Source of the DNA: Prorocentrum cordatum
Taxonomy: Eukaryota; Sar; Dinophyceae; Prorocentrales; Prorocentraceae
Direction: 5' to 3'
Assembly: GCA_963575745.1 (NCBI GenBank)
Contig: CAUYUJ010007280.1
Location: forward strand, 289,501-353,500
Length of the DNA: 64,000 nt
Positions 1 to 10,484 of this stretch are shown one piece after another (position 1 is the stretch's first letter; each line of letters starts with the position of its first letter). The position numbers were made by a program, and so were the translations under genes. The notes beneath the pieces were generated by a model. That model searched no databases, was not told where the DNA came from, and saw only the letters and a list, made by a program, of their open reading frames with translations.

Positions 1-280
1 CGAGGGCTGCTGGGCGGGGCAGCACAGTGGGTGTAACGCAGATTGAACTGGAACCACACCATCCCTGGGAAGCTGCAGAATGTGAAACCGTCGCCACTTT
101 CGAGGGCTGCTGGGGGAGCCGCACAATGGGGTCCCACGCCGATCCCCAAACGACCTCGCCATAATCTCGCTGCTTCTGCCGAGGTGATTGTTCTTCCACC
201 CCGATGTCTCCCCTTTGCTTCTCCTTCCCACTCTATGCCTCCTGGCCTTTAGTACCTCTGTTCTGAGAGTCGGCCACACA

Positions 281-358
281 CACACACACATCGTGCGATA
301 TATATATATATATAGAGAGAGAGACACATATATATATATATATATATATATATGTATA
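281..358. repeat. CA/TA/GA microsatellite cluster
   Basis: A CA run is followed by two TA runs separated by a short GA run. It is plain simple sequence; I see no promoter logic attached to it. Confidence 0.9.
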
Positions 359-1943
359 GGTCTATGTATATGTATTCACTGCGCACTGTCTCATGCAGCG
401 TTGCTATCACATTATTGTCGGCACACCTTACAGTATCCCTTGGTGGCGAGTGGTTGGGTACGTCGCAAGATCATGTTCCTATGATCGGAATCCCTTGCTC
501 CGCCCTTTCCGTTTGGGGAGTGACGACGAGGATGCTGATGATGCAGATGAGACGGATGGAATCTTACGGCAGGAAGGTGCCATGGATAAGCAGAGCGAGG
601 CATGTCAAACGAGGTCGAGTTGCACCATCCACGCGCTACCCTCGCCGCCTCTGAACGACCCCCCCCTCCTTCTGAACGACGAAACGTAGCCGACAGACTA
701 GGGCTCGAGGCTTCACCTAACAGATCGCAAAGCAAACATGCGAAGAACTGGACTGGCAAGCCTTGACGAACGTCCGCTTCTTGTCAAGCTCGTCGTCGCA
801 ACAGGTCTGCAAGACGAAAGTCAAATCCTCTGAGCAATTCGCTACGGCAAAATCATGGATGAGACGCACAGAGTGCGAATGATGGGACGAACCATTAGCT
901 TGCTAAGGGACGGCAAGGACAGACGAGCACGAGAAGCATGAATAACGGACGTGGACAAACATAAGTGCACATGGCCGACTCCAGAATCCCTGATCTGTAT
1001 GTACATTTATATATATACATATATATATATATATATGCACACGAAACTACATACACAGAAGGCCCTGCGACGAATTTCGCCTGTACCCAGGGAGAGTGGC
1101 CGAGTAGAAAGTCGCTGGCCATCTGATAATTTAACCACGGCCACCCTCGCCTGAGACCCAGGAATTATCCTTTGGAGCGTGCCTGTATCTACGTTTGTGG
1201 CGGATTACTGCCGCCGCCACCCGCCAGCATCCGCTGGAGGACCCGCTGCCGTTTGCCTTCAGCGGGCTTCTGATGGCAAACGCGCCGAAGGCGAGGGAGC
1301 TTTGTATGATCAAATATGGGGCGGGCGCGAGATCAGCTGCGAAGACGTGACGTCGGGGACAAGTAGCGCGCGAAAGTTGACGAAGGTCGTCGCCTTTCTG
1401 CGAACGCATGCGCCACGAAAAGCGGGCAAGGGGACATGCGACGCGGAAGCGTCGCTGAAGCCCGGCGTTGTGTAGTCCCCATAACTCATTCTCTCCTTCC
1501 TCTGCTCAGCCTTCTCATTCTTATGGTATCCTTTATTGCCCTCTTCATACCGCCCCTTCCCTCCAACTCCTCCCTCCATTCCATCATCCCTCCTTCTCCT
1601 CTCTATCTCCCTCCCCACCTCAGCAGAGGGAAGTGAGGCCACCACCGGGGAAGTGGCTGAGCCGCAGCCAGCCAAGGAGGGGAACTGCGGAAAGACGACC
1701 CCACGGGTATGCCGCCCCACCGCGCGCCTCCCGAACCACCACCGCAAGGGGCCGTACACTGAAGGGGCCTCGGTGGGCCCCCCCCTCCCCATCGTTTGTT
1801 GCTGGTCTGTTCCCAACCATCCTGTGGTGTTGGGTCCTCGTTTTGAAGAGACGGTGCCCCGCGTCTCCTTCCTTCCTCCTCCTCCCGCTGCCTCCTCCCT
1901 CCGCCCTCCTCTCCCTCGTTGCCTCTGCTCACGGCGCACCCCT
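359..1943. other. Non-coding stretch, nothing recognised
   Basis: Moderate-GC sequence with a TA microsatellite at about 1007-1036 and pyrimidine-rich DNA from 1480 to 1620. Short open frames on both strands show no conserved motif and no plausible exon boundary. Confidence 0.6.
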
Positions 1944-3585
1944 CACACGTTTCGTAACCCCATAGGGCCCAGTGGCGCAGTTCGCATGCGTCTCCCCCAT
2001 CCAGGACAATGCTTCGTGGCCCCATAGGGACCTCCACCGAGGGTCCCAGTGGCGCAGTTCGCATGCGTCTCCCCCACCCAGGACAGCGCTTCGTGGCCCC
2101 ATTGGGAGCCCCACCGAGGGCCCCAGTGGCGCAGTTCGCATGCGTCTCCCCCTACCCAGGACAGCGTTTCGTGGCCCCATAGGGAGCTCCACCGAAGGCC
2201 CCAGTGGCGCAGTTCGCACGCGTCTCCCCCATCCACGACAACGTTTCGTGGCCCCGTAGGAAGCACCACCGAAGCCCCAGTGGCGCAGTTCGCATGCGTC
2301 TCCCCGCCCAGGACAACGCTTCGTGGCCCCATAAGGAGCCCCACCGAGGGTACCAGTGGCGCAGTTCGCATGCGTCCCCCCCACCCAGGACAACGTTCGT
2401 GCCCCATAGGGAGCTCCACCGAGGGTCCCAGTGGCGCAGTTCGCATGCGTCTCCCCCAGCCAACGCTTCGTGGCCCCATAGGGAGCCCCACCGAAGGCCC
2501 CATTGGTTCGCCTGCGTCTCCCCTACCCAGGACAGCGCTTCGTGTCCCCATATGGAGCTCCACCGAGGGTCCCAGTTTGCGCAGTTCGCATGCGTCTCCC
2601 CCCTCCCCCACCCAGGACAGTGTTTCGTGGCCCCATAGGGGGCTCCACCGAAGGCCCCAGTGGCGCAGTTCGCATGCGTCTCCCCCGCCCGGGACAACCT
2701 TTTCGTGGCCCCATAGGGAGCCCCACCGAGGGCCCCAATGGCGCAGTTCGCATGCGTCTCCCCCCATCCAGGACAACGATTCGTGGCCCCATAGGGAGCT
2801 CCACCGAGGGTCCCAGTTGCGCAGTTCGCATGCGTCTCCCCCTATCCAAGACAGCGTTTCGTGGCCCCATAGGGAGCCCCACCGAAGGCCCCAGTGGCGC
2901 AGTTCGCATGCGTCTCCCCCACCCAGGACAGCGCTTCGTGGCCCCATAGGGGGCTCCACCGAGGGTCCCAGTGGCGCAGTTCGCATGCGCCTCCCCCACC
3001 CAGGACAACCTTTTCGTGGCCCCATCGGGAGCTCCACCGAAGGCCCCAGTGGCGCAGTTCGCATTCGTCTCCCCCACCCAGGACAACGTTTCGTGGCCCC
3101 ATAGGGAGCCCCACCGAAGGTCCCAGTGGCGCAGTTCGCATGCGTCCCCCCCCACCCAGGACAACTTTTCGTGGCCCCATAGGGAGCTCCACCGAAGGCC
3201 CCAGTGGCGCAGTTCGCATGCGTCTCCCCCACCCAGGCCAGCCTTTCGTAGCCCCATAAGGGGCCCCACCGAAGTCCCAGTGGCGCAGTTCGCACACGTC
3301 TCCCCAATCCAGGACAGCGCTTCGTGGCCCCATGTGGAGCTCCACCGAAGGCCACAGCTGCACTCGCATGCGTCTCCCCCATCCAGGACAGCGTTTCGTT
3401 GCCCCTCAGGGAGCTCAACCGAAAGCCCCAGTGCCGCAGTTCGCATGCCTCTCCACCCACCAAGGACAGCGTTTCGTGACCCCATAGGGAGCTCCACCGA
3501 AGGCAACAGTTGCTGCACTCACATGCGTCTCCCCTACCCAGGACAGCCTTTCGCGGCCCACATGGATCTCCACCGATTGCGATAC
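1944..3585. repeat. 77-bp tandem satellite, about 21 units
   Basis: Unit starts recur every 77 bp (for example 1971 and 2048). Each unit has a GGCGCAGTTCGCATGCGTC core followed by a TTTCGTGGCCCCATAGGGAG segment. Units differ by substitutions and small indels, and the first and last are degenerate. Because 77 is not a multiple of 3, every strand stays open for long stretches by cycling frames. The 553-residue minus-strand and 351-residue plus-strand open frames here are artefacts of this periodicity. Confidence 0.95.
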
Positions 3586-3677
3586 TCACAACGACGGTAC
3601 TCACAACTGCATATGGTTGGGTCCTTCGCCAGGCCAGTTATGTTTTTGTGCTCTAGTTTTTGTTTGGCCCCCTCTCC

Positions 3678-3881
3678 CCCTCGAGGCAACTGCGAGGCGG
3701 GGATTCATCCATATCCACCGCCGGGGGACCGACGTCCTGGTGCCCCAGCGGGCGGCGGATATGGATACACACTTCGGCCCCCGGGTGGTCCGAATTTCAC
3801 CATAATATCCACCGCCTGCCGAGGCTCCGAAAACTGACCCTCCAGGCGGTGGATCTGGATCAATTCCCCCCTCGAGGCAAC
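3678..3881. mobile_element. Family S inverted-repeat element with 13-bp direct repeats
   Basis: A 178-bp segment (3691-3868) is flanked by perfect copies of CCCTCGAGGCAAC (3678-3690 and 3869-3881), consistent with a target-site duplication. Its ends are inverted copies of one another: ATTCATCCATATCCACCGCC on the left pairs with GGCGGTGGATCTGGATCAAT on the right. Non-autonomous and single-copy in this window. Confidence 0.75.
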
Positions 3882-3889
3882 GCCCACCG

Positions 3890-4250
3890 AGGGTTCTGGG
3901 CTGCACGTGTGCACGCCCCTGCACGGGCAGAGAGCCCGGGTCCGCGGCAGCACTGGCCGGGCCGGCCCCAGCGTGTCTTGGACGCTCCCGGCCTGCGCCT
4001 GCCCGCAGCCCGCACCGCCGCAATGCGCGGACGGCCTCAGCGGCAGCCGGCTCCGCGACGCCGGCCCCGCCGGCCACGCGCGCGGGCGGACGCCGCCTCG
4101 AGGCGCGCGGCATCGCGTGCCGCGGCCCTGCGAGGGCCTTCGCCCGCGCCCAGGTCGCCCTCCGTGGTGCGCTTCTGACCGGTTCTGGGACGGGGGCACC
4201 AGCCTCGAAAGCCAACGGCCCACCCAACGGGCCTGCCTGCGAGCAAAGCA
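3890..4250 (-). CDS. Possible Ala/Arg-rich exon, unidentified
   Basis: Very GC-rich minus-strand open frame rich in Ala, Arg and Gly, next to the family S element. Helical Ala-rich sequence could be coding, but any DNA this GC-rich stays open by chance. No family recognised. Confidence 0.2.
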
Positions 4251-4949
4251 AGGGGAGAGGTAACACGATGTTTTTGTCGCCAGCGCGGGCGACACACAGC
4301 ACCACGCTGTTGCTTCGGCCACCGCCACGCCGCTGGCTAACGCGGGAAACAGCCGCAACAGCAAGTGCCGCACGAGGTGCTGCTACGCTACCGGCGCCAT
4401 GGGAAACGCTGACGGCCTCCCACGACCTGCCAACAGCAGCCAGTCTGGCGGACAAACCACAACGGCATGGGATGTCCACCAGCTGCAGAAACCAACGACG
4501 ATGGCCCCCCGGTCAGCTCCGTGCCAGCCGAGCGGCGTAACATGAATGTCGTTCACGCCCTACGTGCCGCCATGAACGACACGAGCACAGGCCATCAGAC
4601 ATCCAACTCACCGACGACGTTCCCGAACGGCTTGATGACAAGGGTGCAAAAGGGTTACGGATCCCGACTGCCCCCAAGCAGAGCGCCCTCTGGCGAAGGA
4701 AATGGTGGCACCGGGACCGACGTACACCAATTCTGAAGCCCACGTCGCAGACCACATGGGCAGGGACGACCTCATTCAACAACCCGACATGGACGTTGGC
4801 CCCGCCGACGACCCAAAAGAGGATCCCGACGACGGGGGAAGCTTAGTGCAGACATGTAAGGCCGAAGGCCTTAGGGGGACGCGTCGAGTGCGCTTGCCGC
4901 GTGCGGATGGACGAGGCTGACGCTGCCGGCGACGTGGACAAGATCGCTG
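4251..4949. other. Non-coding or unidentified stretch
   Basis: Open frames on both strands stay below 100 residues and lack recognisable motifs. One short acidic plus-strand frame lies at 4702-4920 without supporting context. Confidence 0.5.
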
Positions 4950-5040
4950 GGAGGAGGAGGAGGCGGCGGCGGAGGAGGAGGAGGAGGAAGAGGAGGAGGA
5001 GGAGGAGCAGGAGCAGGAGGGAGGAGGAAGAGGAGGAAGC
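4950..5040. repeat. (GGA)n microsatellite
   Basis: Imperfect GGA/GGC triplet array. Confidence 0.9.
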
Positions 5041-5248
5041 GGCGCACGCTGTCCAAGCGGATCTCTGCGGCAAATGCCCGCCGCGCAAACGTAGACCCGA
5101 CTGGACACGGCAAAACTCTGCGCCTCAAGCATGCCGGCGCCGCCCCACTCGCTCGAAACCTGAACATGGAGCAGCCAATCGGTCCGCAGTCGCGCTCAAC
5201 AAGCTCTCGCGACCACTCAGAACCATCAAAAAGGGTCTAGCACCCCGC

Positions 5249-5425
5249 CGGGGAGGAGGAGGAGGAGGGGGAGGAGGAGGAGGAGAAGGAGGAGGAGGAG
5301 GAGGAGGAGGAGGAGGAGGAGGGGAGGGGGAGGGGGAGGGGGGGATGGAGGGGGAGGGGGAGGGGAGGGGGAGTGGGAGGGGGAGGGGGAAGGGGAAGGG
5401 GGAGGGAGAGGGGGAGGGGATGCCC
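5249..5425. repeat. GGA and GGGGGA purine array
   Basis: Starts as GGA triplets and grades into G4-5A units; purine on the plus strand throughout. Confidence 0.9.
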
Positions 5426-6168
5426 AGGCGAGCGCGGCGCCGGCCATCCTAGAACTTGGAAGCAGATCAAGCGCCTGGGCGGCGGCGGATGTCCTCGATT
5501 AGCGCGGCCTTTCCAACTGGCCTGAGGGAAGTTCCGCGCGTCGGGGACTGCAGCGAACTCCGGACCGACCACAAACAGCATAAACTGGTCGCCTCCACGG
5601 ACGCACAGGGAGACTCAGAGACGCCAACAAAACCAACCCCATCAGTGCGAACCAGCGACGGAGGCAGAGCGAAATGCCAATAGGGCAAAGCTGCCGAAAA
5701 CTTCAGCACCGTCAACCTGCGCACCACCCGCAGCGGACCCTCGCACGCGCAACCATGAACAGCGGGAGCGAAGAGCGCAAAGGCGGAGACGCGTCGGGAG
5801 ATGGAAACGCGAACAACGCTCAGTCACACTCCAGCGAAGCCTCAGCCACCGCCCCGATCGACTCCGCCACGGACAACGAAGGTGACGCTGAGAACCCAGA
5901 CAGCTCCTACGTAAACCGACCACAATGCAATCCCTGCTGACGCCAGAACCACGCCCAAACTCATGACGGACACGCGGGGACCCATTCTGGGCAGATGCCG
6001 AAACGCCGGGCCCCGTTCGGACGAGGCCGCCCCAACGCGGGAGGACTGCAGCACGGAGTGCCACCCGGAGCTCCCCGCGCCAGCGCCAGCCCACTCATTC
6101 GCCCTGGCCGACGGAGCCCTCGTGCAACTCAGCAGGACCCGACCCGCCGCCGGGGCGCAGGTGGGCAG
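5426..6168. other. Non-coding or unidentified stretch
   Basis: No recognisable coding signal. The longest acidic plus-strand frame (5674-5940, 88 residues) is low in complexity and without a domain. Confidence 0.5.
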
Positions 6169-6230
6169 GAGGAGGAGGAGGAGGAGGAGGAGGAGGAGGA
6201 GGAGAAAGAGGAGGGGGGGGGGGGGGCAGG
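6169..6230. repeat. (AGG)n plus poly-G tract
   Basis: An AGG array followed by an uninterrupted run of G. Confidence 0.9.
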
Positions 6231-6428
6231 TGGACCACCGAAAAAAAACCAGACGTGCCCCGACGGCGTGCTCTCTGCCCCGCCGCCGGAAGGCGCCGAG
6301 GGGACGCTGCAGAGCGCGGGGACGCCGGGCCGAGCCCTGGCGCTGCAGGTGGAGTGCGCGCGCCGCCTTTTATAATCCCTCCGGCACAGGCTACGCCTGG
6401 GCCCGTAAACTTGTTTCAGCTACCTCGT

Positions 6429-6633
6429 TAATGCGGGATGACGATTAATAAGAAAAATGGGAGAGAACTATTAAACAAATAGTTTCCTGCTATTTCTGCA
6501 AAATTTTCGGACTGGGGGAGAACGATTACAAAGAGCAGTTCTCCAGCCCGCGGCCGGTTTTTTCTAATCGTCATCTTGGGCGCCGCCGCGTGAACACGAC
6601 CCCCCGTCATTTATTAATCGTCATCCTCCATTA
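6429..6633. mobile_element. Family E MITE copy 1, TA-flanked, 201 bp
   Basis: Element 6431-6631 begins ATGCGGGATGACGATTAATA and ends with its near-perfect inverse TTATTAATCGTCATCCTCCAT. It is flanked by TA on both sides (6429-6430, 6632-6633). A roughly 21-bp terminal inverted repeat plus a TA duplication is the signature of non-autonomous Tc1/mariner-type elements. Copy 2 lies at 35768-35970. Confidence 0.85.
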
Positions 6634-6689
6634 CGGGCATCAGCCTTGCATTCGCGCTGTGCGTCGGACGCCCTCCCGGCACGGTGCCA

Positions 6690-7110
6690 GTCGGGAGACG
6701 CTTCTACGATAGAGACCGGAGATACGTCCGCACGAGTGGCCTGCTCCAGACCCTTGGATCGCACGCGCGGGCACCTGCAGGGCAGCCCCTTCTCCCTTGG
6801 CGACATCCAGCTCATCGCCTCGCTCATCGAGCACAACTTTTGTCGACGACAGCAACTCCATGGCCCCCGCTGGCAAAGGGCTCCAAATGTCGCTCGACGA
6901 GACACTCCTTTCGACCGTTTGTCTGGCCAGGACATCCACTCTGGCACAGCCTTCGGCCGGGCAGCGGGCGACGAGACACGCCGCCTGGTGGCCGCCCTCC
7001 ATCTGCGCGGGCACCCGTTGCAAGGTCACCGCCGGGCGAAGCCGGCGGGGAGCTACATCAACGTTGCACACGTCACAGACCATGCCCACTTGAACTTCAG
7101 AACTGCTGAG
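6690..7110 (-). CDS. Candidate Cys-containing exon, unidentified
   Basis: The minus-strand frame contains a CDVCNVD motif followed by His and further Cys residues, resembling a zinc-finger start, then a Leu/Val/Glu-rich segment near ELLSSTKVVLDERGDE that looks like real protein rather than repeat translation. Boundaries are unknown. It lies upstream of the family E element and near another minus-strand exon candidate (7812-8141), which might belong to the same gene. Confidence 0.3.
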
Positions 7111-7811
7111 GACAGGGCGCGACGAGCCGCTGCCAGACTCCCGCGCATCGGGCGACTCCCAGCAAACACTCAATCGAGAGCTCGGTCCGCGCAAGGCCCA
7201 TGGTTGCCAGCGCGCGCACCGCCGGCACCGACATCCAAGCGACCAGCCAAAGAGCGAGAAACCTAGACAAGAACGCGGCGTGCCGCCGGAAGGCCCAAAG
7301 ACAATCCTCAATCTTTCAAGGGGCCCGGACGCAATCCTCGATTTGGGCGCGCCATTGCACTAGGTGCCACCGCGCACAGCGAAACGTCGCTCGGGCCGAG
7401 AAGACATGCGCGGAGAGACACGAGTCTCACCGCCAAGGCCGAAGATCGACGAGGCCATCCGCAAACCTTCCGCGGAGGAGGCCCATCGGGTAGACTTTGC
7501 CAAAGCACTGCCCGACTCCTCGACTGGATCTCGCCGGCGCACGGAAGGACGCACGACGGCTGGGACTCCCCCCTGTCGCGGGTCCACCTGCCAGCGGGGC
7601 TGCTCGCGGCGTCACAGGCGCGGTCCATCCTGCGACGCAACCCGACTACCAGGCACGACGTGGGCACCGCTGCTGCGGTCAAGCAAGGTTTCGGTTTCTT
7701 CGTCAACGCGTGGTTGCTCCAGACGAATGGCAAGGCCAACAGGCACCGCGCGGCAACTCGGTCTCCTCTGCAGCCACCTCTGCGGGGGCGGCCGCACGTG
7801 GGGGCCGCCGT

Positions 7812-8141
7812 CAGCAGGTCCCCAGCCTTGCTGAAGCCGCTGAAGGCCGAGAACTCCTCGGGACTCATCTTGTCCTTGGAGCTGGCTGAGTCGGCCTCCC
7901 GCAACCGATCGTGGTAGCTCCACTCGATAGCCTGCGCCCGCCGAAAGATCGCCTCGGCGAAAGCACAGTTGCTGAGGTCCAGCTGGTCGTAGGTGCCAGC
8001 CAGCTCGATGTACTTCATGAGCTGCTCGTGCTCCTGCACCCCCCACTGCTCCGACTGGAGCCGCGCCGTCGTCTTGAACATCAGGTGATGATCCGTGGGG
8101 GTGTGCCGCCGCCGCAAGAAGTCCAAGCACCACCAAGCAGA
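7812..8141 (-). CDS. Exon of a dinoflagellate-type conserved protein
   Basis: The minus-strand frame holds HHLMFKTTARLQSEQWGVQE, then EHEQLMKYIELAGTYDQLD, FRRAQAIEWSYHDR and MSPEEFSAFSGFSKAG. From memory, this layout (a HH/F start, 'WGV.EHE', 'YDQLD.SN', 'RRAQ.IE', a closing 'F.G') is a domain seen repeatedly in predicted Symbiodiniaceae proteins, often next to retroelement-like sequence; its function is unknown. Similarity stops after AGDLL, near 7812, where an exon end or break is likely. Either a host gene exon or a retroelement fragment. Confidence 0.55.
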
Positions 8142-8364
8142 ACGAGGCCCCGCCACTGGGAAGTCGCCGAAGGGCTCCTCCTCACAGGCGCCGCAGAGAA
8201 ACGTCGAGGCTGGCAGCTCTGCCGACCCACTTCCCCCGATGGTGAAACCAAGACAAATAACAAAAGTGGCGCACCGCCTGGAAATGCCCGCGCCGGTGAT
8301 CCGGCAGGACTGCTATGGAAACCATGTTCACCGAGCAACGCCGGCGCTGCCGCCGCGCACTACA

Positions 8365-8470
8365 CACTGCTCGAGGAAGAGCCCCAGCACCATAATCTCC
8401 GAGCTGCCGTTGCCGAGGATGCGCTCCCGCAGCTCATTCCCAAGGCCCCGATCGACGACGCGCACGAAGA
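8365..8470 (-). CDS. Candidate short exon, unidentified
   Basis: The minus-strand frame reads LFVRVVDRGLGNELRERILG followed by a hydrophobic segment (EIMVLGLFLEQCVV). The amino-acid balance is unlike the surrounding Arg/Pro/Ala-rich frames, which suggests coding. No start codon in frame; boundaries unresolved. Confidence 0.35.
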
Positions 8471-8719
8471 GTGCACCGGAGACGACGGGGCCGGGGGGGG
8501 TGTACGCTGCCGCCGATGGCGCAGACCACGGGGCCGGGGCCCACTGGCCCAGAACCGGCTCAACCTTTCAGCTCGAATGCGCAGTCTGGCGCAGGCCGCG
8601 CAGAGGGACGGGACTCTGGCCATGCTGCATGTCGTCGCGACCGCCGAACGGCCTGCTCAGATGTCTGTCGGCAACCACATGCGGCCGTGGATGGATTCGC
8701 AGACCTCCTCCGCGGTGAA

Positions 8720-9004
8720 CTACCGCAGCGCGCGAGTGACCAGACCTCTGGCAGAATACCCCATCGTGGCCTCTGGGCCAAACCAGACAATTGCAAAGCA
8801 GAAAGCCACCCGGGTGAGCAAGGCGTCAAAGAGGGGCGCATCGCGCCGATTGCGGAGGCGTTCAACCGCCATGCAGATGAACCCGCCACGTCTGGCGCAC
8901 GCCTGCACGGCGCAGAGGAAGTCCTCACCGACGCTGCTAAATGACGACGTACGTTCGCGGCCGTCCTTCACAGTTCGGCTGTCGCCGTTTATGACCAGCG
9001 TCAC
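8720..9004 (-). CDS. Candidate exon or small ORF, 94 residues
   Basis: Minus-strand frame from a Met at 9004 to a stop at 8720. It contains GEDFLCAVQACARRGGFICM and a hydrophobic stretch VAFCFAIVWF. Composition is varied, unlike the low-complexity frames nearby. Not recognised; it could belong with the exon candidate at 8365-8470. Confidence 0.3.
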   Translation of the reverse strand: MTLVINGDSRTVKDGRERTSSFSSVGEDFLCAVQACARRGGFICMAVERLRNRRDAPLFDALLTRVAFCFAIVWFGPEATMGYSARGLVTRALR

Positions 9005-9454
9005 CTAACGCCCTGCAAGATAGAGAAGCGTGCCACTCAAGAGCTGAACTCAGCAGTGGGAAGCCCAGACTCCTCACTGGGGTTAGAGTACAAAGGTACA
9101 GAACCCCTGATCCGCTGGTAGAGGAAAGGAGGGAAATATGGATATCTTTTCCTCCTGCACGATCAAAGGTCTGATCGATCTATTCCAGTACCTGAGCCCA
9201 AACGGCCAGGCGCAGGAGAGGTGAGGATAAGGAGTATATATGAGGGTATTATACGGGTTCTATTCACACTCACTTCTGGCCGTGGCGGCCATGAGCCACC
9301 AGGCTCACAAGGCGGCCCCGCTGACCCCGACGGCCCACCAGGACACGACGACCTCGGCCACCTCGACGATCCGTGGGCGGGCCTGCTCGACAACATCGGC
9401 TGCGCGGAACAAGACCCGCCAGGCCTTGGCGCCTCCCTCAGCGGAGGCGAAGGT

Positions 9455-10017
9455 AACGACGGCCGTGACACGGTCCTATAATCGACAACGCGAGCGCGCC
9501 ACATCGGCGGGCCGACTTGCCCCATCTCTCGAGCGCACCTCCAGGAAGAGTCAGCTCCCCTGCTTGACGGGACCCACCGAGCAGAGGCGAAGGTAACGAG
9601 ACGCCCCCTCCCAGCGTCTCCGCGGACCCGAAACCCACCACAAAGCACGCGGCGATCACCGCGAAGTGAGCCGGCCGAGACTGCCTCGACGGCCAGGAGC
9701 CAGCCGCCCACGGTCGACGGGAGCCGGCCGCCACTTTCAGCCCCCCGCGTCACCACCAGGCCAGCGCCTCCTCCCATGCAGGTGCGGATGGCAGCGAACG
9801 GCCGGTGACCGCCGTCGGCACAGTGCTCGGTGCGACGGGGGCCCAGCGAGCAGACCGACACAAGTCTCAGCGGCCAGCCGGCAGCCCGAGGGCGACCGTG
9901 AAGCGGTCCTGATCGAAAACGCGAGCGCGCTGCATCAGCGGGCCGACTTGCCCAATCTCTCGAGCGCACCTCCAGGGACAGTCAGCTCACCTGCTTGACA
10001 GGACCCACCGAGCACGA
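9455..10017. repeat. Dispersed direct repeat pair, about 110-130 bp each
   Basis: 9455-9590 and 9885-10017 share a segment running from a gtgacacggtcct-like start through GGGCCGACTTGCCC, ATCTCTCGAGCGCACCTCCA and GACC/GGACCCACCGAGCA. The 300 bp between them is unrelated, so this is a spaced duplication rather than a tandem array. Confidence 0.7.
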
Positions 10018-10484
10018 GCTGCCTGGGACGGCCTCCAGCAGGCCTTCTGGCCTGCCGCGTCCCGCCAGGGCCGCCTCCAGGCCCTCCTTGCTGCTCAGCG
10101 CGCGGCCAACCAGTGCAGTGCTCGCGCCCCTCCTCGCCCAGCGGGTTCCTCGAATGCCTGGCTCCTGCTCCGTTGCCCTCTTACTGGGCCGCCGCGAGGG
10201 CTGCCCCAAGGTGGCACCGCCGCTGCCTGGGCGCTGCATCGCGCATGCCAGGACCGTGCGCACAGCGAATATCGCTCTCCGTCCGTGGTCGTACAGAAGA
10301 GGCGGACCTCGCCCTTGTCACCACCACCCGTTTTCGGTTTCCAGCCGGGGTCTTCCCAGACTGCGCGGAAGAGGGAGGGTAGCTGTCCCCACCCCCGTTC
10401 CCAAGCGGCGCTTCCCGCAACAAGAGGTGGGAGCGGCAGGCGCTAACCGCCCTCGCGCCCGGACGGACCTTCCACCCGAACTGT
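10018..10484. other. Non-coding stretch
   Basis: No exon or repeat that I can support; short open frames only. Confidence 0.5.

Noticed and set aside
1944-3585. CRISPR-like array
   Set aside because: Units are contiguous 77-bp tandem repeats without unique spacers, and the genome is eukaryotic.
1943-3604. 553-residue minus-strand open frame
   Set aside because: It is the 77-bp satellite read in cycling frames; the same region is also open on the plus strand and has no domain.
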